This document shows, one piece after another, positions 50,991 through 64,000 of a stretch of 64,000 nucleotides of DNA. The position numbers and the translations under genes are program-made. The stretch is taken from contig OX344754.2 of NCBI GenBank assembly GCA_947034885.2, forward strand, positions 4,471,001 through 4,535,000, in the 5' to 3' direction. The first letter of the stretch is position 1. Each line of letters opens with the position of its first letter. This DNA is from Thuidium tamariscinum. Lineage: Eukaryota > Streptophyta > Bryopsida > Hypnales > Thuidiaceae. Under the pieces are notes generated by a model that was not told the origin of the DNA, made no database searches, and saw nothing but the letters and a program-made list of their open reading frames with translations.

Positions 50991-53900
50991 TCACCAAGTT
51001 GAAAAGGTTCCACAGCGATTTGATTTGAAAATATCAGATAAAGATCCTTCAGGAACCAGCAGTTGCAGATCGCAGAGACAAAGTGTCACTGACTGGCCGG
51101 TTGAGTGTGATGGAAAGTACTCATAAGAGTCTCCAATCTGACTCGACCCTGCACAAACAATTTGCACACACAGAAAACTGAGTGGTGAAGCGAAGCCAAC
51201 AAATTACAGCTATTGAATGAAAATATTGCTGTTACCTGATACAACAAAAACTTCTGAGGTAAAAGTTTTCCATGATGAGGATTTCTGTAATAGACTTTCA
51301 CCATGAAACACATAGCAGTCACAGTTCAAAATGACCAACCTGAATAAAAGGGCCCTCACCGGTAATTAGATTGTCTGGTTTCTGATACAGAAAGGGCTCT
51401 GGAAAATGATTGATTAATTGTAATTGGTTCACGGTTGCTGCCACCACAGAAAGCTCCCAAACACTAAACATCCGCAGATGGAAAAACTGCTTCGAAACAT
51501 AACCTCCAAAATTTACGTACACTCACGAATGTGTGCGGTAGCTTTGCTCCCTTTTCTAACTCCAATGCCAAAGGAATCCTGCAACACCAAAACATAAGGA
51601 CAAAAATGAGGCAGCCCGCGGAAATTTAGAATAGTAATCTCTGTCAGCACGAAATAGAAACAAAAGATGTGACACATGTTTAAACATGTTCCGATAACCA
51701 ACATTGGAGAAAAAAACGATAAAAAACAATTAGTTGAACAGTTAAGCTTACTTACCTTCCACCACTGACAGACTTGTACATTAATGCAACAACCGATCTT
51801 AAAGTGCAAACTCCACCTAGCTGCTCTGCGAACGGGGCTAGCAACTCTCCTGGATCATAGCATAAATGTGAGTCGAATTTGACAATCAAAAGCTACACAG
51901 TAACATGTCTTAGTAGCTACCATTTTGTTTAAGGATTCAGATGAAGCTCAGGTTGAACAGTTAAGCTTATTTACCTATACCGGCCGTCTCAACGCCTACT
52001 AATGACACTAGTGTGGATTTCCCGACTTGCTGATTCTCAGCCTCCGTGGAGTGATCATCAGAGGCAGTCCCATTCGGGTGAGCCAAGTTCCAAAGTCCTC
52101 TTGAACCGTTTGATCTCTTCGACAGTGATTTACTTGACGAGGACTTCATTTGCTCAGCATGAAGAGTCTTGAACCAAATACCAGACGGAAATCTTCTCGG
52201 CTGAAAAAGCCAAAGTCCGACCTCCGCATATGGAAACCATTGTAGAATGAGGATCAGATACTGAAGGCACAATCGAACTATTGAAATAATAGAGTAGATG
52301 AGCGTAAAGAAGGTGTAGAAAACGGAAGTCGTAGGAAGCAGCAGCAGAAGAGGGGTAAACATGAGCGACCCCACAACCAGCTGCTCCACTGTGCACTCGT
52401 AAGAATCTTGTCTCCCTCGTAAAGGATTCCTTTTCCTAGCCCTGTTTCAATTAGTATTGCACATTCTCATCAGCAAAATATCAATTTTTCTGAAAACCAA
52501 ATTGGTGATGTAATCCCCGTACATATCACATACCTTTTACTTCAAATGATGGTGAAATTGAACAACGAAATGGAGGCCTAACAAAAAGAAACAGAAAAAT
52601 ACTACCTAGCAGGACACAGGAATGTAATAAAATACCCGAAAAGACGCCAGAGAGCGGCTAGCGCACGTAGCTGGCTTGCGTACAAGGACGCGGTAGCCTG
52701 ATGGAGAGCAGCAATGTGTATTGAACCCAATAGTAGGGAGTCCACAAGCATTGCAACTGGAACAGTAAGACCCATCAAGATCCCAAAGAGAGCTAAAATT
52801 GGTAGAAATACTCGAAGAGCCGGATTAACTAGAGCACCCAAGGTTGCCCAAGTCTGAATTACATGTAATGCAAGAGTTCCAAGTCTCGTAGCGAGCTCGT
52901 CGTTTAGTTTGAAGCCTGCAGGGACTCCCATCAACCATATGCAGCCAGTTCGCATGATGTCATTAGTCAGCATTCGGATCATTTCATGCACGAACTTGGC
53001 GATTGCCAGTTCGTGGTAGAGAACCAGAACACCGGCTATGGCTCCCAAAACCATGTCTACCACTATAGCAGTCCAAGTCGCGTGCCTGTTGTGAGCACAA
53101 CGGTGGGCCATAGCTACATTTGCTTGCTCAGACCTGTACCAAAATAAGCAACTAAGATTAGAATTAATGATCTCCTGTCAAATGTAGTGAAGGGATTTCA
53201 AATCTATACGTTGATGTGAGACATCATAGTCATGTAGAGAAGAAAACGTTCAGCTTAATGTCGGATCGCTTTCAAATCGCTGTTGTTTGTAGAATATCTC
53301 ACGTAAATTGCAAGGCAGTCAGTTTTGGAAAGAGAAATACCCTGCGCCACCCCAGAGAAGAATGAATGGCCAGGCCAAGAGCTGATGACATCGGAGATGC
53401 AGAGCATGCCAAGTGTGGCTCATTTGTTGGACACATCGAATGCACGGGACAATAGATAGCCATCTATCTAAGAGAGTGGAACATGCCCGCGCAAGAATAT
53501 AGAGAATAGTAGCACAAGATGCAACGAAGGTTGCAGTAGTGTGCCTCCACCAACTGCCAAACAATCACAGAGTGAGTGACATTACACATTGTAATCAGCA
53601 AGCACACACTATGTGAATCATTTTCATACCATCAATTAATGTCTTCCAAACTCAGGCGACTCATCAACCCTTAAAAAGAGTCAAGTGTTTAACAGAAGAA
53701 AAAATCCCAAATAGTATCATGATGGACTTTCAAAACAGCCGCCTCACTTGTAGAGTAAGCATGATTTCGCTGAACCTGCGCCCAAATACAGTGCAAGTAT
53801 CTGTTCTATAAAAGAAGTGCAGTTGAGCTGCTCAATAACCATTTCCTGCATCCAAAAACTTCAGCTTCATAAAAACGTTTAGGCCAAATTTCGGGACAGA

Positions 53901-55898
53901 AAAGAATGGGCTGTTATGCAAATAACAATAATAATGAAATTGGAAAGGAAATCAGAACTCGATGGTGTTTAACACTCGATCTATTTAATGAATACAAAAC
54001 CCATCCAAATTCCAAACTTCCTGCCTGTTACCATCGAGGATTCTCAAACAAATGATCCCAGCTCATGTAACTTAATAGAGAGGATCGTATTAAAAAGATC
54101 TAGGTGATGAGCTCACAATATCTGATGACGACTGCTGCTCCGCTTCAGCATCCATCACCCATTTGGGTTTGGTCGTTGACCTCAAGCAAGCTTGCTTTGA
54201 GAGATGTGCTGAGGACCACATGCGGCATGATAAATGACCCCTACCATATTGAGGCTGTTGATAAAGTATTATCTGCCATTAACACACTTCGATTTATCAG
54301 AACATGCTGGCACTTTTGAAATCAAAACCTAAAATCAAAAGAACCTACTCAGATTGCAGCCAAGGCAAGGAAGTTGACCTCAATGGAATGAATACTCGAT
54401 CCGACACAGAGCTCTAACTCAAGGAAATATCAAATAGTATGCTGACCAGCCCTAGCCTAATAAATTCGGTGCATCATTATGCAGTCACGAACTCAGGACT
54501 TGTGGAATCAAACGATAGATTAGCTAGACTCTGCAACCTGCTTTGCTAAATATGCAAGAATCAAAGTAGTGTCACTCACATGGGTATCAGCATAATAATG
54601 TGCACCTTCAACACTTAGATAGCATAACCTTGGCACAAATCCACCACCCTCAACCTTCCAGGACACTGCACTTGCCCAGACAGGACTGTCCTTGAAGCCG
54701 TTCACGTAACCATAAGTTTTCGCGCTACTTTCCTTGGTCGAGGAGATTTGAGCTCCATAGCCACCTACTTCGTTTAAACCATCGCTGTTCCGGCCCTCAA
54801 ACCCCTTGTCCCATAAAAAAGACGGGTAGTATTGGCCTACAATGCACAGGGGTGTTGCTGTTGGAATCTGACACCGTAGCATTTTGCTTGTAGAACTTAA
54901 AATGTTTTCTAATGCCTGCACACAATATAGGAATCAACATTAATGTGGGTCCCTATACGATAATGAAAGCGCGGGTGCCGTGGACGATTCCATATACACC
55001 TCAAATGTGCACCAAAACCCTAAAACATACACTGGATGTCTCCGGAGCAGCACCCACCCAGGCAATGTTTAGTACGTATCCAATGCTGAGGAACAAACTG
55101 CTTACATGCTAAAAATGTACTGTAGATAATGTGGACCAGGGCTTCATATATACTCTGGAGAGCTTAAGCCCTACCAACACGATCAATGGCTACCTGAACA
55201 CTCGCGTGTCGAAACATCTGAGCAACAGTCCCATAGTAACGGAGCTTAAATGTACTCATGATAAAAGACCTCGATCTAAACTGCAATTTCTCTATAGATT
55301 TCTCTAAACCCTAAAAAACCTCTCGACTAATTTTAAGGTAGATAATGCTATTTGCGTCTCATTAAGCATTTCAGCATACGTAGTAGAGTCACTTTACGAG
55401 ATCGCTAAACAGCTGTGGAGAGATCATGCTGATTGCAAGAGCTAAATCCGTTGAGATAAAACTTTTCATACAAGTTTCTCATGCAGTTTCAACGCGGGAG
55501 GTTGTAGAGCACTGTAAGAGACAGTGGACAGTCCCTTTTCCATCAAAAATCAGAGGCCATAGACATTTAGCCAAGCCACGCTACCACCACTTGCTAACAC
55601 TTGCTAAAAAGTCCAACCAAGCGCATGAATAGAAGAGTTGACGTTGCTAACAACGGGGTCAGGACAGCAGTCGGGATCAGGTCCGTAACGGTTATAGTAT
55701 TCTCTGATTCGAGGTCAAGAGTGGAGACTGAACCTGGAGAGATTGCGAATCGGGCATTGGGCAGGTGGCCGCAATCACGAGGTCCAACGAGCAGGGTTTT
55801 GAAAACGTCACCCAACCGACGAGCGCCATGGAAGCGACCGGATGAGCGAGGCTGAGATGTTGCGGCCACCACAGTCGGCATTGCCAATGCCCCGCCAT
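50991..55898 (-). CDS. GPI1/PIG-Q-like subunit of GPI N-acetylglucosaminyltransferase, 12 exons, 780 aa
   Basis: Exons: 55898-55734, 54915-54580, 54272-54117, 53845-53748, 53553-53341, 53133-52636, 52441-51975, 51849-51756, 51578-51527, 51396-51340, 51284-51236, 51148-50991; 2343 nt, one frame. The start gives CRLWWP near the N-terminus, as in plant GPI1. Exon 3 carries YGRGH...KPKWV. The most conserved part is exon 6-7: the GCIWLMGVPAGFKLN segment (386-400), LRALAALWRLF (478-488), then SLMFTPLLLLLPTTSVFY (514-531), with several hydrophobic membrane helices. Family knowledge: Gpi1/PIG-Q stabilises the ER-membrane complex that moves GlcNAc from UDP-GlcNAc to phosphatidylinositol, the first step of GPI-anchor synthesis. 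The last five small exons extend past the usual core and are assigned only by frame and splice signals. The exon 10 acceptor (CCAGAG) is a choice between two overlapping AGs. Identity is firm; the C-terminus is less so. Confidence 0.88.
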
Positions 55899-55929
55899 TT
55901 CGTCCGCCTCCTTTACAAGAAAACCCCAT

Positions 55930-57230
55930 TCTCCATGACCTAATTAAGTAACGCTGCGCACGACATCACCACGGTCATGAATCCCTAATCGAGCTTCACT
56001 GGTTTTGATTCGCTGAGATTCGATCCTGCATTGATGGAACACGAGCGACCTTACCCTGCCTGGCTGAATCACGGATGAGACTACGGACGGAGCCTCTTCA
56101 GTTCCCTGTGTGTCCGGGTTCTTGCACTTGAGTTCGATAGCTACTTTTCTTCTCGAAAACTAAAGAAACAATGGAATTTGTCCATGTGTTTCAAGAAAAA
56201 AAAAACCTGGAGAAACAATGAAATTGTCCATGTGTTTCCAGGAAAAAACAAACTAAAGAAACAAAACAAAAAGCAGGGAAACTGTACTGCACCTGGATGG
56301 AGCCGGGTAGTATCTTCAAATGCTATCTCGGGGCGCCTCTGAATTCGCGCGCGCATTGATGGGGGGATGTGCTTTTTCGATCTCAGCTAGAGATGGCGAA
56401 GAATCATTCCGAAGCATCGGATTCCTATTCGTGATCCACTCAGCCCATCCATTCAAAAAATAAAAAATTCGCTCAGAACCTACAGCCTCGAACACAGCAC
56501 GACTCCTACCCCTCATATAACCATGAACCCCTACTCGTGCTTCCTCGTGAACCCCGAACATGAGCGCTTCACTATTGTTCCTTCGTCGTACTCGAATCCA
56601 CACCACAGCCTCTCCTTCGTCTTCCACAGACTAAGAAATCCACTAAGAACAGGTGAAAACCTAAAGCTTCACAAACACAACACAGGGCGACGACGACCCC
56701 TGGAATCCTATGTGAAACGCCTTTGATTGCTTTCCAGAGCAGTTCATCCCTTTCCCAGCTAAGCCTGACAGCGATCGATCCAATTTTGCAACACCACTCT
56801 CGAATTTTAGGGTTAACAAAATTTCACATCCTCTACAATTGTTAGAACTCCGTTGAGTTCCACGTGAAGTTCCCAGCTTGCACAACATTAGGATTCGTTC
56901 TCCTCCTGCTGGAATGATCGGAGATTTCCACAGCATCGAGCGTGAAGTCTTCAAAACAGAAGAGTCGATGTGAGAAAATATTGGTTGCAGAGATGAAGGG
57001 CTGAAGCTCCTTCAAAGATGCTGGCTGGGCCATGAGTGAATCCAAGCTGTCCCAGTTTACAGTTGAGCAGGTTCCAGTCGTGCAGCTCGACACAAGAGGA
57101 CTGAGAGTGTGAGCCGCCTCCGTGCAATGTATGAGAGATGGAGATGCTAGGCACTTGCATTGGGAGGAGTGGAGGACACTATCTAATACGAAGTGGGCCG
57201 AGCACGGTGGAAACACAGGAATTTTTTATT
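55930..57230. other. Region upstream of GPI1, with doubtful minus-strand ORFs
   Basis: More G+C-rich than the flank. A minus frame at 56842-57216 (124 codons, Cys/Ser-rich, starts MFPPCSAHF) and one at 56316-56627 (103 codons) show no known domain. A ~47-bp tandem duplication ('gaaacaatg.aatt.gtccatgtgtttc') lies at 56164-56256. This may be GPI1 promoter and leader, or an unrecognised gene. Confidence 0.25.
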
Positions 57231-58909
57231 TACACATAAGGTAGAAGGTTCTTATATGGAGCGGGTTCTAAAATGGAGCCCTATCTTAAATGTACAGTAC
57301 TTGTACATGTTGCTTTTTCATAGCCTTCAGCAGTGTACTGACAGTGTACATTTTAATTAGGGCACCATTATAGAGTCCTATGTCCTTTCAACTTCAAAAT
57401 TTGATAACTAATTCAAAAAAGCTCAAAAAAATATGAAACGACTTGGGTTTAATGTCAATTCTACTTGTCTTTCAAGGAAAATTTAATGAAAAATATTTCT
57501 AAAAGTTTTACCTCCCTGAAATTCAGTTTCATCCCAAAGATGGTCCATTATAGGACCTCTTACATTAATTTATTTTTGCAAATTCTAAATTTAGGTTTAA
57601 TGGGGTTTTTTTCATTTCTTGTGAAGTGTCAAAAGTGGTGATACTTCATTTTACTGGGGTGCTCCAAATTTCATCATTCATCCACATATTAGATAGAAAA
57701 TATCATATTAGCACATAATACATATATGTCATCTTATTTTCATCCATTATTTGGCAATTTCATCCAATATTTTTAAGAAATTTGAAATTTATTGGTGATT
57801 TCATCCAAAATTTTATTGTTTATTTTCTATAAGCATGGTGCCAAGCAAAAAAAATTGGTGCAATTTTACTCCAAATTGCTAGAAAAAGAAACATTGTTCA
57901 AGTTTAGAATTGGAGATCCCAAATTTTCATGGACAAGCCTAAAACATATCTTAGACAAGCCACAAAATAGTTTTTTTAATTTTTACTTCTACCTGAGAAA
58001 ATCCAAAACTTACCCTGTTAATCCCACTTTGTATAGAGGATTTAGTATGCATTGTGTGCTTAAGGGTGTGACCGACACTCTTCAAATGTGATGATCAACC
58101 CTTTTTTTTCCAGCATTATGGGGCCAAATTACACCATTTCAAAATAAAAGGGTTTTTTCGCCAAATGAAAGTAATCTTTTTTCGCTAGAAAATTTCTAGT
58201 TTTCTTTAAAATATGGATGAAGTCATCAAATTTGGATGAAAAAGAAATATTGATGATAAAGAAATCTATGCACTCCTCCAAGTATCCCTTCTCTTCTAAT
58301 TTTTAGATGATAAGCAATCAATTCTAGTGTATGTTAGGCTCAACTTTCACTTTCTCCCCCTAAATAAGCCATATTTGAAGGGATCACTAACCCCTCTATA
58401 TTCTATATATTCTTTTGGGATTAGCAAGTCATTGTAATAAATGATGGGGTACTTATTGCTTTTGCAAGTTCTTTGACTTGTGATTGGTTGGAAGTATATT
58501 TTAGTGAGTTGTATTGTTCAAAATACTAGTGGCTATTTCCTCTAAACTGAACAAATTTCAATTGAAGGGGCTGGGATAATTAGAAGGGTGCAAGAGATGT
58601 TCTAAGTGTTCTTGCCTCTTTACAATATTCTTGTGACACTCAATTCAAATATATCAAGCAATATTTGGTCCTTGAAATCATTGTCCATCCTCAATTATAC
58701 CACATTAAATTTAGCTCACAAGGTGAATCCAACAAGTTGGATTTACCTAAGGAAAAAATATATTTTTTAATTTTTTTTACAAATTCTGATTTCATACTTG
58801 CAATCAAAGACCCCAAATTAGCTAGGAGTGATTTACAACATTCCCTAGACATGGCATAAAATAAGAGTTTTTTTTACTTTTATCCCTAAAGAATCAAAAA
58901 AATTACCTC

Positions 58910-59180
58910 ATTATCTAAAGGGATTTGAGGGCAAAAGAAGCCTATTTTAGGCGTATTTCCAAATTTTTTTCCAAAATTGTTGGCTAATGTCAACTAGAAA
59001 TTACTAAAAATAATAATAAAATAATAAAAATTAGGATCTTGAAATGTAAAAAAAATTCAAAAAAAGAAAAAATGAGATGGCACTCTCTTGACCACATCAA
59101 ATCTCTGTTCCCACGGCAATTTTTGGATTCTCGCAATCCAGAAACTCACAATCTTCTAGAAGCCTTAAATCTCATCTAAT
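58910..59180. mobile_element. MITE family B, copy B5 (271 bp)
   Basis: The left end is ATTATCTAAAGGGATTTGAGGGC; the right end is AAATCTCATCTAAT. It shares 'gatggcactctcttgaccacat' and 'gaaactcacaatcttc' with B3 and B2. Confidence 0.6.
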
Positions 59181-59833
59181 GTATTTGGCTCACTAGGTAG
59201 GGTGGATTTAGTGTGTTGCTCTTAAATTTAGTCACTTTATCCTTTATCCTTTATAAAACATTGCAATCATTTGACTATTAATTGGTCATATTTCATGAAC
59301 AAGGGTGGGGAACAAAAATTGTGGAGGCTCTTCAAATATAGATGTAAGTTCTTTTGCACAAGAGATTTATCATGCAAAGGAATAGATGCTCTTAGATAGA
59401 AGCAAATGAAATAGGCTTTAAAGCAAGTGGACTCTCTATTACCTTCAAACAAATGATTTTTGGAAAGTTTTGAGAGCTTATTTGTTAACTCCGAAATGCT
59501 TGAGACACCAAATTCTAGTGTCAACAAAACTTTGAAGTTAAATACTGCTTAATCAAGTTATTAATTTAAAATTTTATATATTTAAAAAAAAATTGAAGTC
59601 TAATTTTAGTGTCAAAAATGTGATTTTGAAAATGATTGATTATGATTTTTCTATTCATGATTTTGTACAAGGATGTCCATTGCAATCTTGATTTTCTATA
59701 GTGTTGAGGGCTCTTGGAAATGAGCGTTAGATATACTAGATCTTGAAGACAAAATCACACTTGAAAATTATTTAAAACAAAATATAGAGTAGATTTTAAA
59801 AAGCTATAAATTAATTGGAGTTATGCATGTTAT

Positions 59834-60540
59834 GGGTGATTGCAAGAAAGACCTATACTATTTTCCGTTACATTTGGCATGATGAAGTTGCCATCAATTT
59901 AACTTTTGAAGAATGAATCCGATTAACTTAAAAATTTTATTATAGATGTCTAACTTGATATCAACTAAACCCCATATTTTTCAGAAATTTTCAAAATCAT
60001 TTTATATTTAAATTTCAATTTGGCTAATTTGTCATATTTTATAGTTTAGGGGGCTTAGTACTAGGGAGTATTCCAAATTAATGATCTAGAACTAAAATTT
60101 ATATGGTTTACTCCTACATTACGAAGGCATGTGCCTACCTAAGGGAAAATTAAGAAAATTATTTTATGTCCTCCTTATGCATGCTAACAAACCTTATCAC
60201 CTTCCTACTCACACTCATAATCATTGAAGATGGTTTCAAGATAATTATTTTGGTTAAAGTCCATTGCCATGAAGTCCTTCTAAATTTTTGATTTCTAATT
60301 TCTTTGTAAGTTGATTTTTGTAGTTTTAAAAATGAAAATGTCAAAGTACTTATTTTCTTGACATTTTGCATTTTTCAAGTTCCCTTACTTAATAAATTTT
60401 TTATGCTTTTCCTTCTTAGGGTTCCTTTTTATGCTTTCTTCTTGAAGGTTTTTACAATAGTTTGTTTTTTTAATAAATAATTTTATAGTATTGCTGAAGG
60501 AATTGCCCAAATGTTATACAAAACATCCAATCTTTCTTAC
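59834..60540. mobile_element. MITE family A, copy A7, inverted, right end worn
   Basis: The left end is GGGTGATTGCAAGAAAGACC. The interior is the reverse complement of A1 ('cattgaagatggtttcaagataattatttt'). The right end cannot be placed; 'caatctttcttac' near 60530 may be its remnant. Confidence 0.6.
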
Positions 60541-60691
60541 GATGATCTTTATGTCCTTTAACCTCATATTTTTTTGGTGACCAATTTTTTAGATTTCACA
60601 TGTTATAAGAAGTGAATTGAAAGGCTTCAAATCACTTTTACAATTTTAACACCGTTATGATCAAACAATATAATGTTTCAATACATAAGTG

Positions 60692-60745
60692 ATATATATA
60701 TATATATATATATATTTCTTTTTCTTTTTCTTTTTCTTTTCCTAT
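60692..60745. repeat. Microsatellite (AT)n followed by (TTTTC)n
   Basis: About 12 AT units, then several CTTTT units. The same site in the related repeat at about 2290 has no AT expansion. Confidence 0.8.
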
Positions 60746-60999
60746 GTGATTTCTAACATGCTTAGTTTGAAATTGTAAGGTTACAATTTATTTTTTTAAA
60801 TTGGTAAGCTAATATCAATTGGGATTTTGTTCAACCAAGACCAAATTCCTAGAAGCTCAAAAAAATCATGGGCATTTAGGAATTAATTTCTCTCAATTCT
60901 ACATTGTCGATTGATTTTTCAAATATCTACTCCACTTGTTGCCTTTCTTAGTTAGCTTTAAAGTATAGTGAAGAAGACTTCTGATCAATAAAAGCTACC

Positions 61000-63900
61000 C
61001 AAGAAACTATTCCGAAGAAGTTTTAGTAGCTATTTTACTTTAAAAAATCAATCATTCCTATAAGCTTAGAGCCTCTCATAGTCAAGCTACTTGTTCATAC
61101 TTTATTTAGAAGATTTATTGAAATTTGATTGTTTGCCATTGTATACTTTGTAAATCCAAAGCATTTTTTCATCTCAAAAAGTTTGTTTTGTAGAAATTGG
61201 TACAATATAGGAATATTTGAGTTAGCCTATATTGTTTAAATTACTTAACAAATAGTATAAGTTTGGTACATTAATCTCACATTCATTAATAGAATTAGTT
61301 AGTTTAGTCATCCAAATATTATTCCTTATCATTTTTATTGATGATTAAAAGCATTCTTTACTTAGTTATCTAAAATTTTGTATTTATAATTTATTTTAAA
61401 ATTTAGTCTATTTTAAAATAAACTTAAAAACATAATCCAAAATATAATTTTAGAATTGAAGATCTTATTGAGTTTTGAAATCCAAAATTAAATGTCTACA
61501 ATTTTTACGATCAAAGTTTGGATAGAAATTTGAAAAAACAAATATTAAAATGGGGGGGGGGGGTGTTTTGAAATTCAAAATCTATAAAGAAAATAAATCT
61601 TTACAAAAAGAAGTTTAATTTCTATAAAGATTAGTACTAAAATTTAGTTTCTTAGTTGAAAACTTGAAATGTAGTTTATATGAAGACCTTTTTTTATTTC
61701 ATTCCATTTTTCATGAAAATACTACATGGTTATAAAATTGGTTTTATAATTGGTCATTTGAATTAAATGCACAATGTACACAAAGTATATTAATCTTTAT
61801 GGAATCTTTGTTTAGGGATTGAGTGACTAAATCGTGCACTTCCCTTTAGAGGTCATAGTCATGGTATTAAATATAAGGTCAATTATAATATTAAAAAATG
61901 TCTTCTACATTAAATTCATTGTATTGATGTAATCTATAATTATTTGTTATATGTTTATTGTAAAAATGATAAAAATGCCTTTTAAGATTAGATTTATAAA
62001 AGATCTTAGCCAACAACGTTAATTGGGAGCAAAGTATTCACTCTTGCAATTTCTCAAATTGAAGGTTGGTTGTTTAGCTTCCAATTAAAGCTCTTGGTGG
62101 TATAGAGGATGGAACCCTATATGTATTTCTTATGCTATGAATCCTACATGGCTTCCTTTAGGCCATGAAAAGCCTATGATGTTCATGCAACAACTTTGGG
62201 CATATTAGAACATGTAAAATAGTTAGAAAAACATGAACCACCAACAAGATAGACAAAAATTATAGAATGATAAGGGATTAAAGGATTGTTAAAAATTTGA
62301 AAGATCACAATTAAGAAGTGAATGTAGAGGTGGAATCTTTTGAACTATACTAAATCCCTCCTAGTCGATCATTCCTCAACATTACATTTTGTAAATGAAG
62401 TTCTTTTTCTATATATATAAATTCTATATGCAAATTGGCATGATTATTTTCGCTATTTTCAAATTTAATATAACAGTAATGACAACTATCCTTTACTTGC
62501 ATGTATATATTAAAGTACGATTAATGTGCAAGAAAATAATTATTTTGATTTCAAACACTAATAATGAATATTTGGTAATTGATTCCAAGACCTATATTTA
62601 TACTAAATTGCAAATCCAGACTTCGTAATTACTAGGTCACTTATTTAAGGATCTATTGAAAGGACCTAATCCAAACATGTATTTACAATATTAGAAGTCT
62701 ACTAGCATTTAAGCTACAATTTTAAACACATGAGGTCGAATTACCTAAAACCAAAAAAACTTATCTAACATGTACCATATTTGAATATTTGCAAGTACAA
62801 AGTTCAAGTAGTAAATTTGTAATCTATGCATTGATTTATATGTACTTATATTGAATATTGTACAATGAAGAAGTATTTTCTAGAGAGGAAATGCATTGGG
62901 GAATATATTTAGTATACTAATATTAAAATTCAAAATTTTGCAACACTAATTATGAACCTTGACACTAAATTTCAACAACATTGCTAATATTATCAAAACT
63001 AATTGTCAATATAAACATTAATTGTCAAAAAACTTTCTACCAAAAAAGTTGAATTAGTATTGACATAATTTGGCTTGTATTAAATTAGTATTCAATACAA
63101 ACATTGATTGTCAACTAAAATGAATAGACAATGAGGTACTACTTTTTATTTATCATATACATTCTTAAAAATCTTGTAAATTAAAATTTTGTAAATACTA
63201 AAAGTCTAAATTAGATAGAAAATTCAAAGATTCAAGATAACATTAATTTAAAATTTTGCTATATTGAAACTTGAAATGTGAAAAACTTTAAAAATATATT
63301 ATATTGTGAAATTTTCTAAAATGGAAAGCTTTGAAAAAAATGATAATTCATAAAACTTATAATTTGCAATCTAAAGTTTTGGTTTTATCCACTACTTTGA
63401 AATTTTTTTAAATAACATATAAACTTGAAATTTTTTTAATTTTAAATTCAAAACATTATAAATTCTGAAATCAATATTTTTGGATTTTTTAGGTTTAAAA
63501 ATTTTAGTAAGTTGATTTTATAATTTAAAGAATATAAACTATATAAATTGCAAGCCTATTGAACTTCTTTATTTATTGATCTTTTAATTTTAACTTCACA
63601 CACTTTCATTGCCTTGTCCTTGAAGCTAAACTTATGGTCAAAGTAAGTGAGTATGAAATTGTGTCTTAGGATGTTGTTAATGGCTATATTGGAAGGCCTT
63701 AGTTGAAGGATATATTAGGTCAAGTCCATATGCTACAATGTCTTGAATATCAAGCAAAGATTTTGAAGTATTGTTGTTGTAATAGCTAGTTACAAAGTTA
63801 AATCCCACTATCTTCATGTATATTAAGATTTAGCAAATTCATGTACCCAAAATTAAGATCCTTGCTTTAAATTTAAAATCAATTCAACATACACTTTATT

Positions 63901-64000
63901 CATCCATCTATATGAAATACTATGAGATACACAATGATTTTTGGGTTCATAAAGAAAAAATTGTAAAATGAATTGTATATAATAAAATCATGATCTTTTC
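61000..64000. other. A+T-rich terminal stretch, nothing recognised
   Basis: No gene, no inverted-repeat pair and no conserved frame was seen. A run of G at 61553-61563 is the only G+C-rich feature. Confidence 0.4.

Noticed and set aside
50890-51126. 78-codon plus-strand frame
   Set aside because: Antisense of the last GPI1 exon, which has frame and splice support.
53640-53685. Possible extra GPI1 exon after a TTTTTAAG acceptor
   Set aside because: In every phase it meets a stop before a usable donor; joining exon 4 directly to exon 5 keeps the frame.
55594-55929. 111-codon frame MGFSCKGGG... as GPI1 N-terminus
   Set aside because: The overlapping frame from 55898 carries the plant-GPI1-like CRLWWP motif and joins exon 2 in phase.

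Overview
The window looks like nuclear DNA of a land plant, most likely a non-seed plant such as a bryophyte. This is an inference. Its basis is a leucine-rich-repeat receptor kinase of plant type, telobox motifs (AAACCCTAA) upstream of a ribosome-biogenesis gene, genes split into 9-16 exons by short GT-AG introns, and very A+T-rich intergenic DNA packed with small non-autonomous transposons. No bacterial, viral or organellar gene blocks, rRNA, tRNA or CRISPR arrays were seen. The species cannot be named from the sequence alone.

Three protein genes can be assembled exon by exon with a continuous reading frame, all on the minus strand. (1) 20831-24957, nine exons, 862 aa: a DEAD-box RNA helicase of the DDX10/Dbp4 (plant RH32) type, a nucleolar 18S rRNA maturation factor, with teloboxes upstream. 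(2) 37329-44494, sixteen exons, 816 aa: an LRR receptor-like Ser/Thr kinase with signal peptide, LRR ectodomain, one membrane span and a kinase resembling plant subfamily LRR-VIII. (3) 50991-55898, twelve exons, 780 aa: the GPI1/PIG-Q subunit of the GPI-GlcNAc transferase at the endoplasmic reticulum. They share no obvious pathway.

Layout: 1-6.4 kb is A+T-rich repeat DNA. 6.5-13.2 kb is a more G+C-rich island without long ORFs; it holds an inverted-repeat element and three diverged tandem copies of a ~0.85-1.0 kb unit. 13.2-20.0 kb is repeat DNA with Helitron-like elements and MITEs. 20.8-25.2 kb is the helicase. 25.8-37.0 kb is repeat-rich DNA. 37.3-44.5 kb is the receptor kinase. 45.1-50.7 kb is repeats and a minisatellite. 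51.0-55.9 kb is GPI1. 57.2-64 kb is A+T-rich repeat DNA.

The most notable signal outside the genes is a family of 650-756 bp terminal-inverted-repeat elements (ends GGGTGATTGCAAGAAA). Five copies are each flanked by a perfect but different 4-bp target-site duplication, a length unusual for common plant DNA transposons. Two members of the family each carry a second, unrelated MITE inserted within about 25 bp of the same internal point. A near-intact hAT-like MITE with an 8-bp duplication, a Tourist-like element nested in an older repeat, a CACTA-like element and Helitron-like elements complete a layered record of transposition.
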